Shown here: piece after piece, positions 34,842-46,120 of the stretch | Position numbering within the stretch: the stretch's first letter is position 1 | Layout: every line of letters begins with the position of its first letter | Origin: Pyrrhoderma lamaoense | Taxonomy: Eukaryota > Basidiomycota > Agaricomycetes > Hymenochaetales > Hymenochaetaceae | Direction: 5' to 3' | Length of the DNA stretch: 64,000 nt | NCBI GenBank assembly: GCA_002794735.1 | Contig: NBAZ01000004.1 | Span: 248,001 to 312,000 of the forward strand | The notes under the pieces: generated by a model | Told to the model about the DNA's origin: nothing | The model's database searches: none | The model's input: only the letters and a program-made list of their open reading frames with translations | Program-made: the position numbers and the translations under genes

Positions 34842-35919
34842 ATGGCAACTGTACGCAATTAACTTCTTATAATCCGAATCTCCTAGTAATGCAATCTATG
34901 TACTGATATCAAAATTCAATACATACAGGCTCAGTTTCTCAGAGAGTATCGGCTCGTGGTAGTCGGTGGAGGCGGTTAGTGGTTTCGCCACAACAACTTG
35001 AATACCTGAAAGAGGATCGCTAACTCGTGTGATAGGTGTTGGGAAGTCTGCGATCACAATTCAGTTCATTCAGAGTCAATTTGTGGACGAATATGATCCA
35101 ACGATTGAAGGTAAGAGATTAAGATTTCAGCCCATATCTCGAGATTCCACGAAAAATACGAAAAAGATGTGCTGACGTATATTCTCAATTATAGATTCAT
35201 ACAGGAAACAAACACTTATTGATGAAGAAGTTGCCCTCCTAGATGTGTTAGATACCGCCGGCCAAGAGGAATACAGGTAAGGAGAAAAAGAAAATCAAAC
35301 ACTGCCGAATAAACGTGTATCTCGAGCTGATCTCAAAAAATTATCGTTTCTCGACTAGTGCAATGAGGGAACAGTACATGCGTACAGGAGAAGGTTTCCT
35401 CCTAGTTTATTCGATCACGGATCGTCTCTCATTCGGAGAAATGGATGATTTCTATCACCAGATCCAGCGAGTGAAAGATCGAGATACTGTCCCACTAGTA
35501 CTTGTCGGTAATAAGGTGGATCTTTCATATGAAAGAGAGGTCGGAAGAGAACGTAAGCATACATCTCCATTTCATTACCCATACGAGCTCTCTCTCCCCT
35601 TGCTGATAATTACGTCCTTGTATTTCTATTGCATGCTTTTCAAGAGGGCGAATCACTCGGCAAACACTTCTTTTGTCCCTTCTTCGAAATCTCTGCGAAG
35701 AATAAGGATGCAGTTGATCAGGTATTCACGGAACTCGTTCGCGAAATACGTAGATATAATAGGGTTGGTATCTCTGCTGATCTATTGTTTCAGCACAGCT
35801 GATGGTTGTTGTGACAGAGACAGCATACAGGACTCAGAAATGGGTATGATAATAGGATGAAGACCGTGGACTCCCAAGAATTGAATGCCGGTTGCCTCTC
35901 ATGTTGTATTATCGCTTGA
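34842..35919 (+). CDS. RAS1: Ras small GTPase with CIIA prenylation tail
   Basis: The first exon is only nine bases (Met-Ala-Thr). The spliced protein then gives all Ras motifs: P-loop VVVGGGGVGKSA, effector loop [17 protein letters not shown], switch [20 protein letters not shown], base-binding NKVD in [13 protein letters not shown], and the SAK motif in [13 protein letters not shown]. The last exon, 35818-35919, gives [17 protein letters not shown] and ends GCLSCCIIA: a CAAX box (CIIA) for farnesylation next to cysteines suited to palmitoylation. So it is a plasma-membrane Ras, about 210 residues, which in basidiomycetes acts upstream of cAMP, MAP kinase or polarity pathways. An earlier acceptor at 35793 would give a product without CAAX. 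No activating change is seen at the glycine 12 or glutamine 61 equivalents. Confidence 0.93.
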
Positions 35920-36205
35920 TTTTATTTGATATTCTTTACACCGCTCCTTTACAGACATTTTCACCCTTATGTGATTGGATCCCTTATTTTTGATGGTTTG
36001 GACATTTCCTTTGACTTGTATTATCACATTTGGGTTAGGATAGAATATAGATTATTGCTTACCTGTTGTATACTATAAACTTTATACGCCATGTGGAACG
36101 TACTACCTTGTATCAATTATATTTTATGAAATAGTGAATATTGATATAAGGGGCCATAGACGATAGCAACGTTACACGGGAAATTAGACTCTTATAGACG
36201 ACCAA

Positions 36206-36950
36206 TTAACGCCTGACGTTAACGGATTTAACACGGGAGTCTCCCTTTTCTTGACGGGCCTTCAATTTCTGTTGGCGCTTGCTTGTTGGCTCTGGTGGCA
36301 AATCATCTACAGGAGCACTTGGCTTCAGGAAGCTGAAAGCCATTGGCCCCACTTTGTATAAAATATATCCCGGGATCTGTATAAAGAAAGAATTCGTGGA
36401 TAAATAAAGGGAAAGTGTATGAATATTATTGATAAAGTATGACATACGGATATGTACAACCACCAAACATATTCTCCTAACAACGCACTTCCAATCTGAC
36501 AAGCCCCTGGCGATATGAGGTATACACATGTGGTTCAGCTATGAAGATTTAGAAAGATACTTACAAGTAATGTACAACACATCAAACATCCATTCACAAA
36601 AGTACCCCGGATTTGCTAGATCAACACTCGGCGGTCTTGTGTTTCCAGAGGCATCCTTTCTAGGAGAACCAGAACTCGATAAGAAATAGTACACTAAGCT
36701 TTCTACGAGATATGAGGCGATTAAGAAGAGATACGCGAATCCGAAGGAGAGGCTGAAAATCCCTCGACCACGTAGCCAGCGGAGCAGCACAGAGAGTACA
36801 TTAGAGACAAGCATGCCTCTCTGTAAATTTTGAAGGGCCCTTTCATTTTGTGCAGCTAAATAGGTATTGTTTATTAGAATTTAAGGAGGTGATATAATTT
36901 TTGTCGTGAGAGGGCTACATACCTGATTTTTTAGCAGCTGCGTTGGCCAT
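36206..36950 (-). CDS. SND2: SND2 / TMEM208 ER-targeting protein
   Basis: Starts MANAAAKKS at 36950, followed by ERALQNLQRGMLVSNVLSVL. The TMEM208 fold shows LRWLRGRGIFSLSFGFAYLF and VESLVYYFLSSSGSP, an exon reading WACQIGSALLGEYVWWLYIS, and a final helix IPGYILYKVGPMAFSFL with a basic Lys/Gln-rich tail (SKRQQKLKARQEKG). Four exons keep phase. In yeast Snd2 is part of the SRP-independent route that sends membrane proteins to the ER; mammalian TMEM208 is its counterpart. Multi-pass ER membrane protein of about 180 residues, typical for the family. Its start is 173 bases from that of the selenoprotein-W-like gene. Confidence 0.88.
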
Positions 36951-37123
36951 CGTTGCAGACACGAGAGTAAGAAGGACTCGGCGATCTACGAACAACACGA
37001 TTACAGTTTATTGCGTGCGCTTGCATAAATCTAGGTTCAATTCTAATGAAGCCATGACTTGAATAGCTCCGTCGTTAATCAACGTCAAACACTAATCTTA
37101 CTTGAACTTATTTCCAAGGAGCC
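36951..37123. promoter_or_regulatory. shared divergent promoter SND2 / SelW-like
   Basis: The 173 bases between two divergent start codons must hold both promoters. No specific site is recognisable. Confidence 0.45.
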
Positions 37124-37724
37124 ATGACAGACTCGACTTGTGCAGACTGTGCTCCCGGCCAAGAAACAGCTGCTAAAGCTAACTCAGATTTGAATCCCAA
37201 GACAAGCTATGATCCTTTGGATGCATCAACTTTCACTCCTCCAACGGCATTGCCAGCATTTAGTATTACTATTGAGTTCTGTGATCGAGTAAGCTTAATG
37301 ATTGCACTTCGGTCAGTAAAGAGGTAATTGACATAACATGAACTATAGTGTCGATGGTTTGTAGTCAGACTTGTGGATAGTATTCTTCAAACCTAACTTG
37401 CAACAGGCTGCACCGAGCGACTTGGGTATCAACGGAACTACTCCTCACATTTGCTCCTCCTGCGCTAAAAGGCGTCCATATTATTCCCTTAAACGCGGAA
37501 GAGACTGCTGGCCGATTTCGTGTCTGGTTATCAACTCCGTCTGGTGCGGAACTCATGTGGGACAGAAAGATTGAAGGGGGATTTCCTGAGTTGAAAGTTC
37601 TGGTAAGGCTTATTGACACCTACCAATAGCAATGGAACTGATCAGATTGTGAAATTAGAAACAACGAATTCGGGATCGTATCGAACCTGGTAAGTCTCTG
37701 GGGCACTCAGACAAGCATAAATAA
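37124..37724 (+). CDS. selenoprotein-W-like Rdx family protein, Cys form
   Basis: After a low-complexity start (MTDSTCADCAPGQETAAK), the Rdx domain reads ITIEFCDRCRWLHRATWVST, LLLTFAPPALKGVHIIPLNA, RFRVWLSTPSGAELMWDRK and GGFPELKVLKQRIRDRIEPG. The redox motif is CDRC, cysteine in both positions, where animal SelW has selenocysteine, so no UGA recoding is involved. The fold is thioredoxin-like and the family is thought to act in redox reactions. Four exons: donor GTTTGT inside the Trp codon after CDRCR, then GTAAGG after KVL, and the end at TAA 37722-37724. It ends 76 bases from the convergent FMN1 stop. Confidence 0.82.
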
Positions 37725-37800
37725 CGAAGCAAGAGGGCAAAGTAAATCTAATCTATCTGTGCATGTCCATGTATTATACAAATGGTATATTCTCATGCGT

Positions 37801-38635
37801 CTAGTTGACTGTTTGTGTTCCCCTTTCATCATCTATATTATTAGACAAGAAGAAGCTATCTTTAGCATACTGAGCGTATGCTGGACGGGCAAGTGAGCGG
37901 ATGGCCACTTTCTTGTCAGTCTCAATGTCTGCTATGAGAGCCTCTGGAGAAATTTATCAATGTCAATCACTTTGCAATTCAAGAGGAAGAGACACACCTC
38001 TGCTAGTGTAATCTAATTCGGGTCGTATGTAACCCAGTACCAGTACCCGCATCTCATTTCCGTAAAAGTCGTTCTTGTACTCATGCATGATATGCACTTC
38101 CTGGAGAATATTATTAGCTTTTTAAACAATCTGTATCCTCAGTGATATAGACAGCTTCGGCTTACTGCTGATAGTCGTTCATTCTTGTAAAACGGATTCC
38201 AGCCAAGACTCATGGCCATGGGATACACCCCACAATCATCTTCGCACATGTTCGAGGATGATTCTCCAGGCCTGCTGGGGCGAACTTGAGCAAAACCATA
38301 GTAGACACCGGTCGTCGTTGCAGCGCTTAATGGCCGGATGGCCTCGTCTGGTAGATTAGCTACGCAATGAGTATATTAAGTATGATTAGCAAGCAGGTTA
38401 TTGTGTGCCGAATAAAACAAAGAAGGATTCATATACCAGTAGGACAACCAAGATCCTTCCCACCGCGACCAAAGCCTTTCTGAACGACTCCACGAAGAGC
38501 AAGAGGAAAGGGCGCAGCAGGAGATTCGGGCCCAGCTATCTCTGGCCGAGAGGTTCTAAAGGCCTCTGTGCTTATTGGAGCATCAGAAGAGAGTTCAGTT
38601 GATGGTTTTCTAGTAGGTGAATCCGGGGCTGCCAT
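37801..38635 (-). CDS. FMN1: riboflavin kinase FMN1
   Basis: Phosphorylates riboflavin to FMN with ATP. The conserved blocks appear in order: PFPLALRGVVQKGFGRGGKD and LGCPTANL (the GxGRGxxxLGxPTAN nucleotide site), GVYYGFAQV, MAMSLGWNPFYKNERLSAEV, HIMHEYKNDFYGNEMRVLVL with the catalytic Glu of the family, and GYIRPELDYTSREALIADIE. About 200 residues with a Ser/Pro-rich N-terminal extension. I start at ATG 38635; an in-frame ATG at 38719 would add 28 residues. The last exon ends at TAG 37801-37803. Introns are short and in phase. Confidence 0.9.
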
Positions 38636-39026
38636 GACACGGTGGGAGAGAAAGAGATGGAAACTTTCTTCCCCGATGTACGGTGCTGAATCATGAGCAT
38701 GGATGTATGCGTCATCCAAATTTAGAAACCATTATAACAATCAAATTGGACGTTCCAATTTAGTTTTTTTTTTTCGATGAATTCACAGTATTTTTATGCA
38801 CAAAAAGCATTGCACATAAGCTTTCAATGAGTTGCATTTCTATGTGGGCATTAACCCTGTAGACACTCCTTTAGCTTTCTGGTTGGCTCTCAAGCGTGTT
38901 ATAATTGAAAGGGAAGTAATTTCCCGCGATATCATTTGGCGGTCACGTTCCCGTCACGGACGACTTACACAAGTTAACCGCGTCTGACGCAACTATTTCA
39001 GTTTTCGACCACTTTCATTCGCCGTT
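38636..39026. promoter_or_regulatory. divergent intergenic region FMN1 / TAF8
   Basis: 391 bases between divergent starts, with a T run near 38764-38775. Both promoters should lie here; if FMN1 starts at 38719 the region is 84 bases shorter. Confidence 0.45.
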
Positions 39027-39911
39027 ATGGAGTCTCCAGCTGAGAATATCACCTCAGAAATTGCATCAAAAGTGATGCGCCGCTTTATTGTAGCACGTAT
39101 TGCAGAAGAAGGCTTTGAACGAGCAGAAATAGCAGCGCTGGAACGGCTTCAGGCTGAGGTGGTTGCATGTTAGTCTAATTCCCCCCTAATAGTTAACGTT
39201 GAGTATCGAATATAATATTTTTTTCTGCTTGTTTCGTTATTAGTTGTCAGCCAAATATATGCTCGTGCCAAAGCCTACTCAGAGATAGCTAACCGAGGCA
39301 GACCTGCAGCACCCGATCTACTTGCTGCCGTTTTAGAGCACGATTTGGACATTCCTTCTCTCGTAGAGGAGCATAAAGCAAGCGTGAGGCGGTTAAAAAA
39401 GAGGAAGACCAGTGGTAAGGATGGGTTGTCTTAATTGGAATTGACGTTTAGCAAATACTGATGAAACTATTTGGCAGGCGAACATGAACCGGCATTAAAC
39501 ATTGAATTTATACTACCGGACTCCGAGCCTGAAGCTCCTGAAATGCTAGAATCTGACGACGATTCGCCTTCGGAAATTCCGGAGTCACTTCGGTCCCTTC
39601 CTGAACACTTCCCTCCACTTCCTCCAAAACATACTTACTTGCGAACACCTGTGTGTTACAGATATTGGTCTCATGTCATACCGATCACTCACATGTCCAT
39701 TTTTGTCACAGGTCCCCCACCAAAAAAACAAGCTTTGCCATCATTGGAAAAGAAGTTGGAGAATGCGGCTCTTGTACAAGATTCTCTGAAAAGCTTGTTA
39801 CTTGCTACGGAAGTCGATGCAGATGCCAATGATGGAGAACTTTTTGGCGGGGTAGTGAACTGGGAAGCGACGAAGTACCCTCGAAAGAAATGGAAGCTCA
39901 GTTGCGACTGA
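39027..39911 (+). CDS. TAF8: TFIID subunit TAF8
   Basis: The N-terminal histone fold (bromodomain-associated type) reads ITSEIASKVMRRFIVARIAE, EIAALERLQAEVVAFVSQIY and ANRGRPAAPDLLAAVLEHD. An acidic stretch follows (EAPEMLESDDDSPSEIPESL), then the TAF8 C-terminal signature LPPKHTYLRTPGPPPKKQAL and a helix LEKKLENAALVQDSLKSLLL. TAF8 pairs with TAF10 by the histone fold and joins the TAF core of TFIID at RNA polymerase II promoters. Four exons; the join A|FVSQIY uses donor GTTAGT. About 235 residues, near the low end for fungi. The end is TGA at 39911. Confidence 0.9.
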
Positions 39912-40939
39912 CAAACGATTCCGCTTTTTTACAAGACTTACATCTGTGTTATTTTAATTATTTGTCGCATTGGGTTTGGTTTTCACCTAGTATTTGTAAA
40001 CGATATATGTATCACTACATCAATTTGTACAATAACAATATGGAATAGAGTACGTGAATCTTGGAACAGGATGTTCCGAACCTGCTTTTTCCTTTTATCT
40101 TGACCTCGTACTTATGAGCGTCTTTGATAAAGAGATGGCTGTGATGTGGTTCCAGAGCCTGCCAACTATTCCACTGCTATCACATTGTATGGGAAATTAT
40201 ATTTTTTGAGCGCATCTTTAATTGATCCTCTCCTGAGACCGACTCAAAGGACGGATTTAACTACGATATTATGTGAAATAATCTTACGGTATGTCAGCGA
40301 GTAGCGGAGGATGTATTGTAAAGAAACGGTAATGACCAAATAGCAATTAGCCATCGGAGACTGCATAGGCCGAAAGAAGCTGTAGTCAATAAAAGGTGGG
40401 GAATTCGATGAACCATATAGTAGCTAGCAATTGCAATACAAAGCACGAGGCCAAAGAAAGCGGGGAAGATCAATCAAGATGAGAATAGTGATTGGAAGTG
40501 TTCTGCATGTTGAGCATGTGACTGTACTTTATAGCTGACACGTACTCAATTACACACGATAGTCGTTTAAAGAGACAAACGAATCTCAGCCCTCTCGACT
40601 AAGATAGATTTGTCTGGGAATTGATGATAATGTTCACAAAGATGAAACAGAGCCGTGGATTGATTAATCCACTCACACAGCACTAGCGGTGAACTGAGAG
40701 GGACGAGAGAAAAAGTAGGACTAGATTAATATGAAAAAGGACTCGGGTGTGAGAGCAGGCGAAGAACGGAGTGCTTATATAATATGGAATAACGGACTGT
40801 GACAACCAATCGAAAGCTGAATATTTGCCTCTGCGGCAGTGCCCGGTCACGCTCAAAAATCCCATAAGAGGTAGGCATCTGTTTACCTTTAATTTCCATT
40901 TCATCTTCATCTTACTCCCCTCCCCGTTTCGTCGTTGGA
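39912..40939. promoter_or_regulatory. intergenic region with the HEM1 promoter
   Basis: About 1 kb between TAF8 and HEM1. A TATATAAT element lies near 40776-40783, about 160 bases before the HEM1 start, and the last 60 bases are pyrimidine-rich, both common in strongly expressed fungal genes. A 92-codon minus-strand frame here looks like chance. The early part shows nothing. Confidence 0.4.
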
Positions 40940-43068
40940 ATGCCATTCGACAAGCTCTCAACTATTGCTCGCTTCAAGGCTTCGTGCCCATTTCTTGGTC
41001 GCACAAAGACGTCGACTCTCCGCACTCTATGCACTTCGGCTAGTACTCGTTACCCGTCCCTTTCGCAGCTGTCCGAACGTGCTGCGTCATGCCCAGTCAT
41101 GGGTCCTGCTCTTGCTGCCCGTTCTAACCAGCTCGCAGGAGCTCAGCGTGGGTATGCATCTGTTGCGGGAGCCGCTGATATCCAGAAAATTCATGCTCGT
41201 GAAGGTATTTTCCCTCCATCGCATCCGGCCGTCCCTGGCAACAGCGCTGGAATCGAGAAATGCCCCCATGCTGCTGCCGCCCGCCGGGCTGCTGAGATAG
41301 CTCAAGCCCTTGCGGATGCTAAAGACAAGAAGGCAACAGTAGCTTTCGAGGAGTCTAAAGCTGAAGGGTCTTCTTCCCACGTAAATGGCTTTAACTACGA
41401 GTCTTTCTATGCAGAAGAGCTTGAGAAAAAGCACAAAGACAAGAGCTACAGATACTTCAACAATATTAACCGTCTTGCTGCCAAATTCCCCGTTGCTCAT
41501 ACGGGATCTGTGGAGGAAGAGGTTACTGTCTGGTGTGCCAATGACTATCTCGGTATGGGTAAAAATCCAGTTGTGCTCGACACTATCCAGTAAGTAGCTT
41601 ATACCTTATGTATGAAATAAGCCCCGTTTCTGAATAGGCTCTTATAGCCGTACCCTTGACAAATATGGCCATGGTGCTGGTGGTACTCGCAACATTGCTG
41701 GCAATGGTGCTATGCATCTATCTCTGGAAGAAGAAGTCGCAACATTACATCGCAAGCCAGCTGCTCTTGTCTTCTCTTCTTGTTATGTCGCAAATGACGC
41801 TACTTTGTCCACCCTTGGATCGAAGCTCCCAGGATGTGTTTACTTTTCTGATACCATGAACCACGCCTCTATGATTCAGGGTATGCGTCATTCAGGTGCA
41901 AAACGTGAAATTTTCAAGCACAACGATCTTCAGGATTTGGAGATGAAGTTAGCTAAATACCCTAAGGAAACACCAAAAATTATCGCTTTTGAAAGTGTCT
42001 ATTCCATGTGTGGTAGTGTTGGCCCTATTTCAGAGATATGTGACCTAGCAAAACAGTACGGCGCACTAACATTCCTAGATGAGGTTGGTTTCTCTATTTT
42101 CTTTTGACCTTTTTACCAATGCATAGTTTCTGACTGGCCTATCACTTTAGGTTCATGCAGTTGGAATGTATGGGCCTCGGGGCGCAGGTGTCGCCGAGCA
42201 TCTTGATTGGGATGCACACGTCAAAGCTGGAAACTCCCCTGATGCAATCTCTGGAAGTGTTATGGACCGTGTTGATATTATCACTGGAACTCTCGGCAAG
42301 GCTTATGGCGCTGTTGGTGGTTACATTGCAGGTTCAACGGACTTTGTCGATATGATTCGATCTTATGCCCCTGGCTTTATCTTTACAACCTCTCTGCCGC
42401 CTGCAACAGTAGCTGGAGCTCAAGCCAGTATTGCTTATCAGATGGAACATCTAGGTGATCGTCGTTTGCAACAACTTAACACTCGGGCGCTCAAGTCTCG
42501 CCTTGCTGAACGCGGAATTCCTGTTGTTCCGGGACCTTCCCACATTGTTCCCGTTCTTGTCGGTGATGCTGCTTTAGCTAAGGCTGCCTCAGACATGCTG
42601 CTTTCCGAACATGCGATCTACGTCCAGAGTATCAACTACCCGACTGTCGCACGTGGCGAAGAACGTCTCCGTATCACACCCTCCCCTGGTCACACTGAAG
42701 AACAAATGGCTCGTCTCGTAAATGCTGTTGATAATGTATTCATTCGTCTTGGTATTCGTCGCTATAAAGACTGGGTTGCTGCTGGCGGCCGTGCTGGTGT
42801 TGGTATTCCTGGCGCTGAGGAGCCAACCCCGGTCTGGAACGACGCACAACTTGGTCTTGAGGATGGTACTGCTCCTGTGCAGCTTAAGCAAGGTATAAAG
42901 GCGTCTATTGACATGCGTGCTGCTCACATCGCAATGTCTCGTTTCGACCCTCTCCTCGGCAAAGCTAAGCCTCTCTACCAGGCTGCACATGCCAACTCAC
43001 TGTTCGACCCCGCTGCAATCAGCAGTGCTCAGCAACACCACCCTCGCGTCATTGCAGCTACTGCATAA
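40940..43068 (+). CDS. HEM1: 5-aminolevulinate synthase, mitochondrial
   Basis: Condenses glycine and succinyl-CoA to 5-aminolevulinate, the first step of haem synthesis, in the mitochondrial matrix. The presequence is basic and Ser/Thr-rich. Three Cys-Pro haem regulatory motifs lie before the core: SCPF near residue 16, SCPV near 51 and KCPH near 113. In this family such motifs let haem block import or activity. The PLP-enzyme core includes [47 protein letters not shown], and the PLP lysine in [18 protein letters not shown]. Three exons: the first to about 41590 (DTIH split), the second to about 42081, the third from about 42151. The tail after the PLP domain is long and Ala-rich. No frameshift. 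Confidence 0.96.
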
Positions 43069-43480
43069 AGCTCGTGGAATGGATTGTTAACTAGTAATAT
43101 TGATACTTCAGATCAGCTTTTTTGTTCTCGTTTAAATAGTGACTTAGTTTTGATAATGTGATATATGGATGGTATTTGACCAGTGAGGATTTATACACTG
43201 GACTTCTTTCAAAAAAATGCTCTGGTGTGCTCTATGTCTGTGCCTGTATCGGGAAATACATGAGTAAGGTAATAAGGTAACTTGATAATTCAGTACCATT
43301 GAAGTTAGAACTACTCGGCAATATTGCGGCTTGTAAATTATGAATAGGGCTAGCAGGTATGTGTATATGACTTTGGCATCACGTTAGTTTGACATCCTTT
43401 TCTGGTATAAGGTCATCCTTCGCCCCTCGAGGGGTACAAAACTCTGTTAAGATCACCCAGCATCACGTATAATAAGAATA
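43069..43480. other. intergenic
   Basis: 3' flank of HEM1 and promoter of the short-chain dehydrogenase gene, same strand. Nothing else recognised. Confidence 0.45.
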
Positions 43481-44272
43481 ATGTCTAGACCTTTTATTCT
43501 CATATCTCCAGCTACTCGTGGTTTGTCTCTCGCACTTACTAGGCACTACTTGCGAACCACCAAACTTCCTGTGTATGCCACTTATCGTTCTGGCTCAGCA
43601 GAAGATAACCACAAGAATATTTTATCATCTATCTCAGGAATAGACGGCAAACGACTCACATTGCTTCCTTTGGACTTGACCTCCGAATCAAGCATAACGG
43701 ATGCAGCATCTATGCTCGCAGATAACCTACCGAAAGACTCAGACTCATACATACACACCGGGTTCTTTACAGGTGGCATACTCTACCCAGAGCGTCAACC
43801 CTCAGAAATAGACTACTCAAAGATGCTAGAGACATTTCAGATAAACGTCTTTTCCCACCTTCTTCTTATCAAGCATTTCTCTCATTTCTTACCCACTTCT
43901 AAGACCTTCCGTGATTCTCAGTCCGATAATAATCTCTCGAAATGGGTACATGTTACTGCGCGTGTAGGAAGCATCGCGGATAATCACAAAGGTGGCTGGT
44001 ATTCTTACCGATCTTCCAAGGCTGCTCTTGCTCAAGTAGTACGAACCTTTGATAATCAACTAAAGATGCATAAGACGCCAAGCGTCTGTATCGGGGTACA
44101 TCCTGGAACAATGAAAACGGATTTGAGCAAGGGATATTGGGACAGTGTGCCAAAAGAATCGTTACATGAACCCGAAGAGTCAGCGAAAAACTTGGCTGAC
44201 GTCGTAAGCAAGACAACTGAGGAACAGAGAGGAAAAGTGTGGGACTACGCGGGAAAGCAGGTTCCTTGGTAA
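43481..44272 (+). CDS. short-chain dehydrogenase/reductase
   Basis: Single-exon gene of 263 residues. The N-terminus FILISPATRGLSLALTRHYL matches the SDR dinucleotide site, though the usual TGxxxGxG is SPATRGLS, as in C-factor-like members. LLPLDLTSESS contains the Asp that contacts the adenine, and FQINVFSHLLLIKHF holds the Asn-containing helix. The catalytic motif is YSYRSSKAALAQ (Tyr and Lys spaced by three). VCIGVHPGTMKTDLS is the PG motif. It probably uses NAD(P)H to reduce a carbonyl, with substrate unknown. The fold class is sure; the specific role is not. Confidence 0.87.
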   Translation: MSRPFILISPATRGLSLALTRHYLRTTKLPVYATYRSGSAEDNHKNILSSISGIDGKRLTLLPLDLTSESSITDAASMLADNLPKDSDSYIHTGFFTGGILYPERQPSEIDYSKMLETFQINVFSHLLLIKHFSHFLPTSKTFRDSQSDNNLSKWVHVTARVGSIADNHKGGWYSYRSSKAALAQVVRTFDNQLKMHKTPSVCIGVHPGTMKTDLSKGYWDSVPKESLHEPEESAKNLADVVSKTTEEQRGKVWDYAGKQVPW

Positions 44273-45083
44273 AGCAATTCCATAGCCGAGCCCGCAGTAA
44301 TAAAACCACAAGAGAAGGAAGTGTTCTAATTATAACTGTATAATTCCACATTAGTTAATAATATGGTGAATGAAGTTTAACAAGAATAGTTCCGAGGGGT
44401 GCGAATCAGGGCGAGAACCTTCGGCAAGCTTCTATGATTGTATACTATTCCCGGCTTTAGATTGAGTGTCTACTAGTCTAGTATGGTGGCCTATGTGAAA
44501 ACTGGAGCTTATAATCAACACTCTGTGTGACAAGTATATCCAGAACGATGGGAACATTTCGAGGCTTGGGAATAAGAGCTTTTGTCCTGACGTATCATGT
44601 GGGGTTTGTTTGTTATTTTGGGTGTGAACGAATGAAACGTTACCAATAAAGGAGCAATCCGTGTTCATACCAGTGCAACTAACTCCACAAAAACAGATGT
44701 ACTGTATATATCCCATGAAGAATAAAGAGTAGAATATGATTAGTTATCATGTTCCTTGGATCTCTACTGCGCAATGTACGGAGGGTGTCATTGAACTACA
44801 CCAAGGTCTGACATCATAGATTTTATAGTGCAGCCTGTGCGCGTAGTACTGCTGAAAATGTATAAAAGGTAGAATTCATCTCTTTAGAAGCAACATTGAA
44901 TAATACTTAACAAAGCTTTCTCTGATACATCTCCAGAAAAGTCTTGCTAAAGAACTTCATACTTAGAGAGTACTAGTACGTCCTGCAACGTTCTCTCGGA
45001 ATCGGAGTAACATTTTATGACAATACCTCTTTCTACCAGTGTCCTTTAACCGAACAAGCGACTTACCTTCCTACGATTCTATA
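44273..45083. other. intergenic
   Basis: Spacer between the dehydrogenase and the triple-motif gene. A 94-codon minus-strand frame (44432-44716) has no family pattern. A TATAAAAG element near 44862-44869 lies about 215 bases before the next start and may be its promoter. Confidence 0.4.
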
Positions 45084-45804
45084 ATGAACTCAACAAAAAT
45101 AGGGTCCGGGGATACCAACAACTCTAACCAGATCTTCGAGGAGAACGAATTTGGAGAAATGTACCCATCACAGCGCACCGAAACCTCGGACGTTAACTTT
45201 ACCAGCAACTCGATCAATATTATACCCGCGCAGCCGAATTCTTCTTTACCGCGGGCTGGGTTGCCATCACCATCGAGAACAGAGTTTGTCGAGAACAAAT
45301 ATGGAGAGATTCTTACGCCTCGTAGCGAAGAGACAGACCTAGACCTCTCAGTTCATCATGGCGACGATCCAACAAGTAAAGAAGGCCTCGAAGATTTATC
45401 TATTGATTCTAATGATGGTGCTGACGGTGATGAAGAAGAAGAAGAAAAGAAGTTCGGTAAAGATACTCTCGAACGATCAGCAGCCTTCCGTTCAGACGAG
45501 ATTTATCCCGAGAATCGGTTTGGTGAGCTAGGAAGAGCAGATACCTTCGAGATCATTAAAAAGCATGAACACTTATCCGACAAGATAAAAGGTACATATG
45601 AACTTTCTTCTTGCTCTCTCTTGGTCTTGGCTTGGCCTTTGTTGTGTAAGCTACTAAACGGGAGAAATTGACATTTTTCTGTCACATGTAAATCCAGATA
45701 AAGCAGAACATATAATCGAGAAACTTACCAATCATAATCATAGGAGATCATATGATAAGTCACAAAGTGGGTTACTTAGAACTTATCAGATAGTCATTTC
45801 GTAG
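45084..45804 (+). CDS. acidic protein with three EN-x-[FY]-GE repeats, unknown function
   Basis: Not a family I recognise. From ATG 45084 (MNSTKIGSGDTNNSNQ) the protein holds three copies of one short motif: FEENEFGEMYP, FVENKYGEILTP and YPENRFGEL. They are separated by Ser/Thr/Pro-rich and very acidic DNA-encoded linkers (DGDEEEEEKKFGKD). After DKIK a GTACAT donor can join a second exon starting at about 45700 (DKAEHIIEKLTNHNHRRSYD) that ends VIS at TAG 45802-45804. The protein would have about 205 residues, no signal peptide and no membrane segment. The repeats could be short linear docking motifs, which is a guess. The frame stays open upstream to 45039 but without ATG. Confidence 0.6.
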
Positions 45805-46120
45805 CTGATATTAATTGTTATTAGGCAGTGCTGAAGATTAGATTACTCGAATGCGGACATCCTCAATAGATAATTATTCTGTATACTCTTATAATGATAA
45901 TAAAGTCAGTGATCGAAGTACAATCGACAAAGTGGCTGTCTGAGATGCATGAGGATAAATGGTAAACATGAGTGTTTGTACACATAACTTTTCAAAACAC
46001 GATGACAACAGAGACTACATAGTATTTGAATCAAATTGTGTCTTTGTAATTTAACAGATGATACTCAGCGGAGAAGGGATGATCAAAGCGTAAAGAGCAA
46101 GTATATTCCTTTTTTTTAAA
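45805..46120. other. convergent 3' flanks
   Basis: AT-rich spacer between the triple-motif gene and SFR1. A T run near 46109-46117 precedes the SFR1 stop. Nothing else seen. Confidence 0.4.

Noticed and set aside
37124..37724. Selenocysteine in the SelW-like protein
   Set aside because: The redox motif is CDRC with two TGT codons, and no in-frame TGA lies at the active site.
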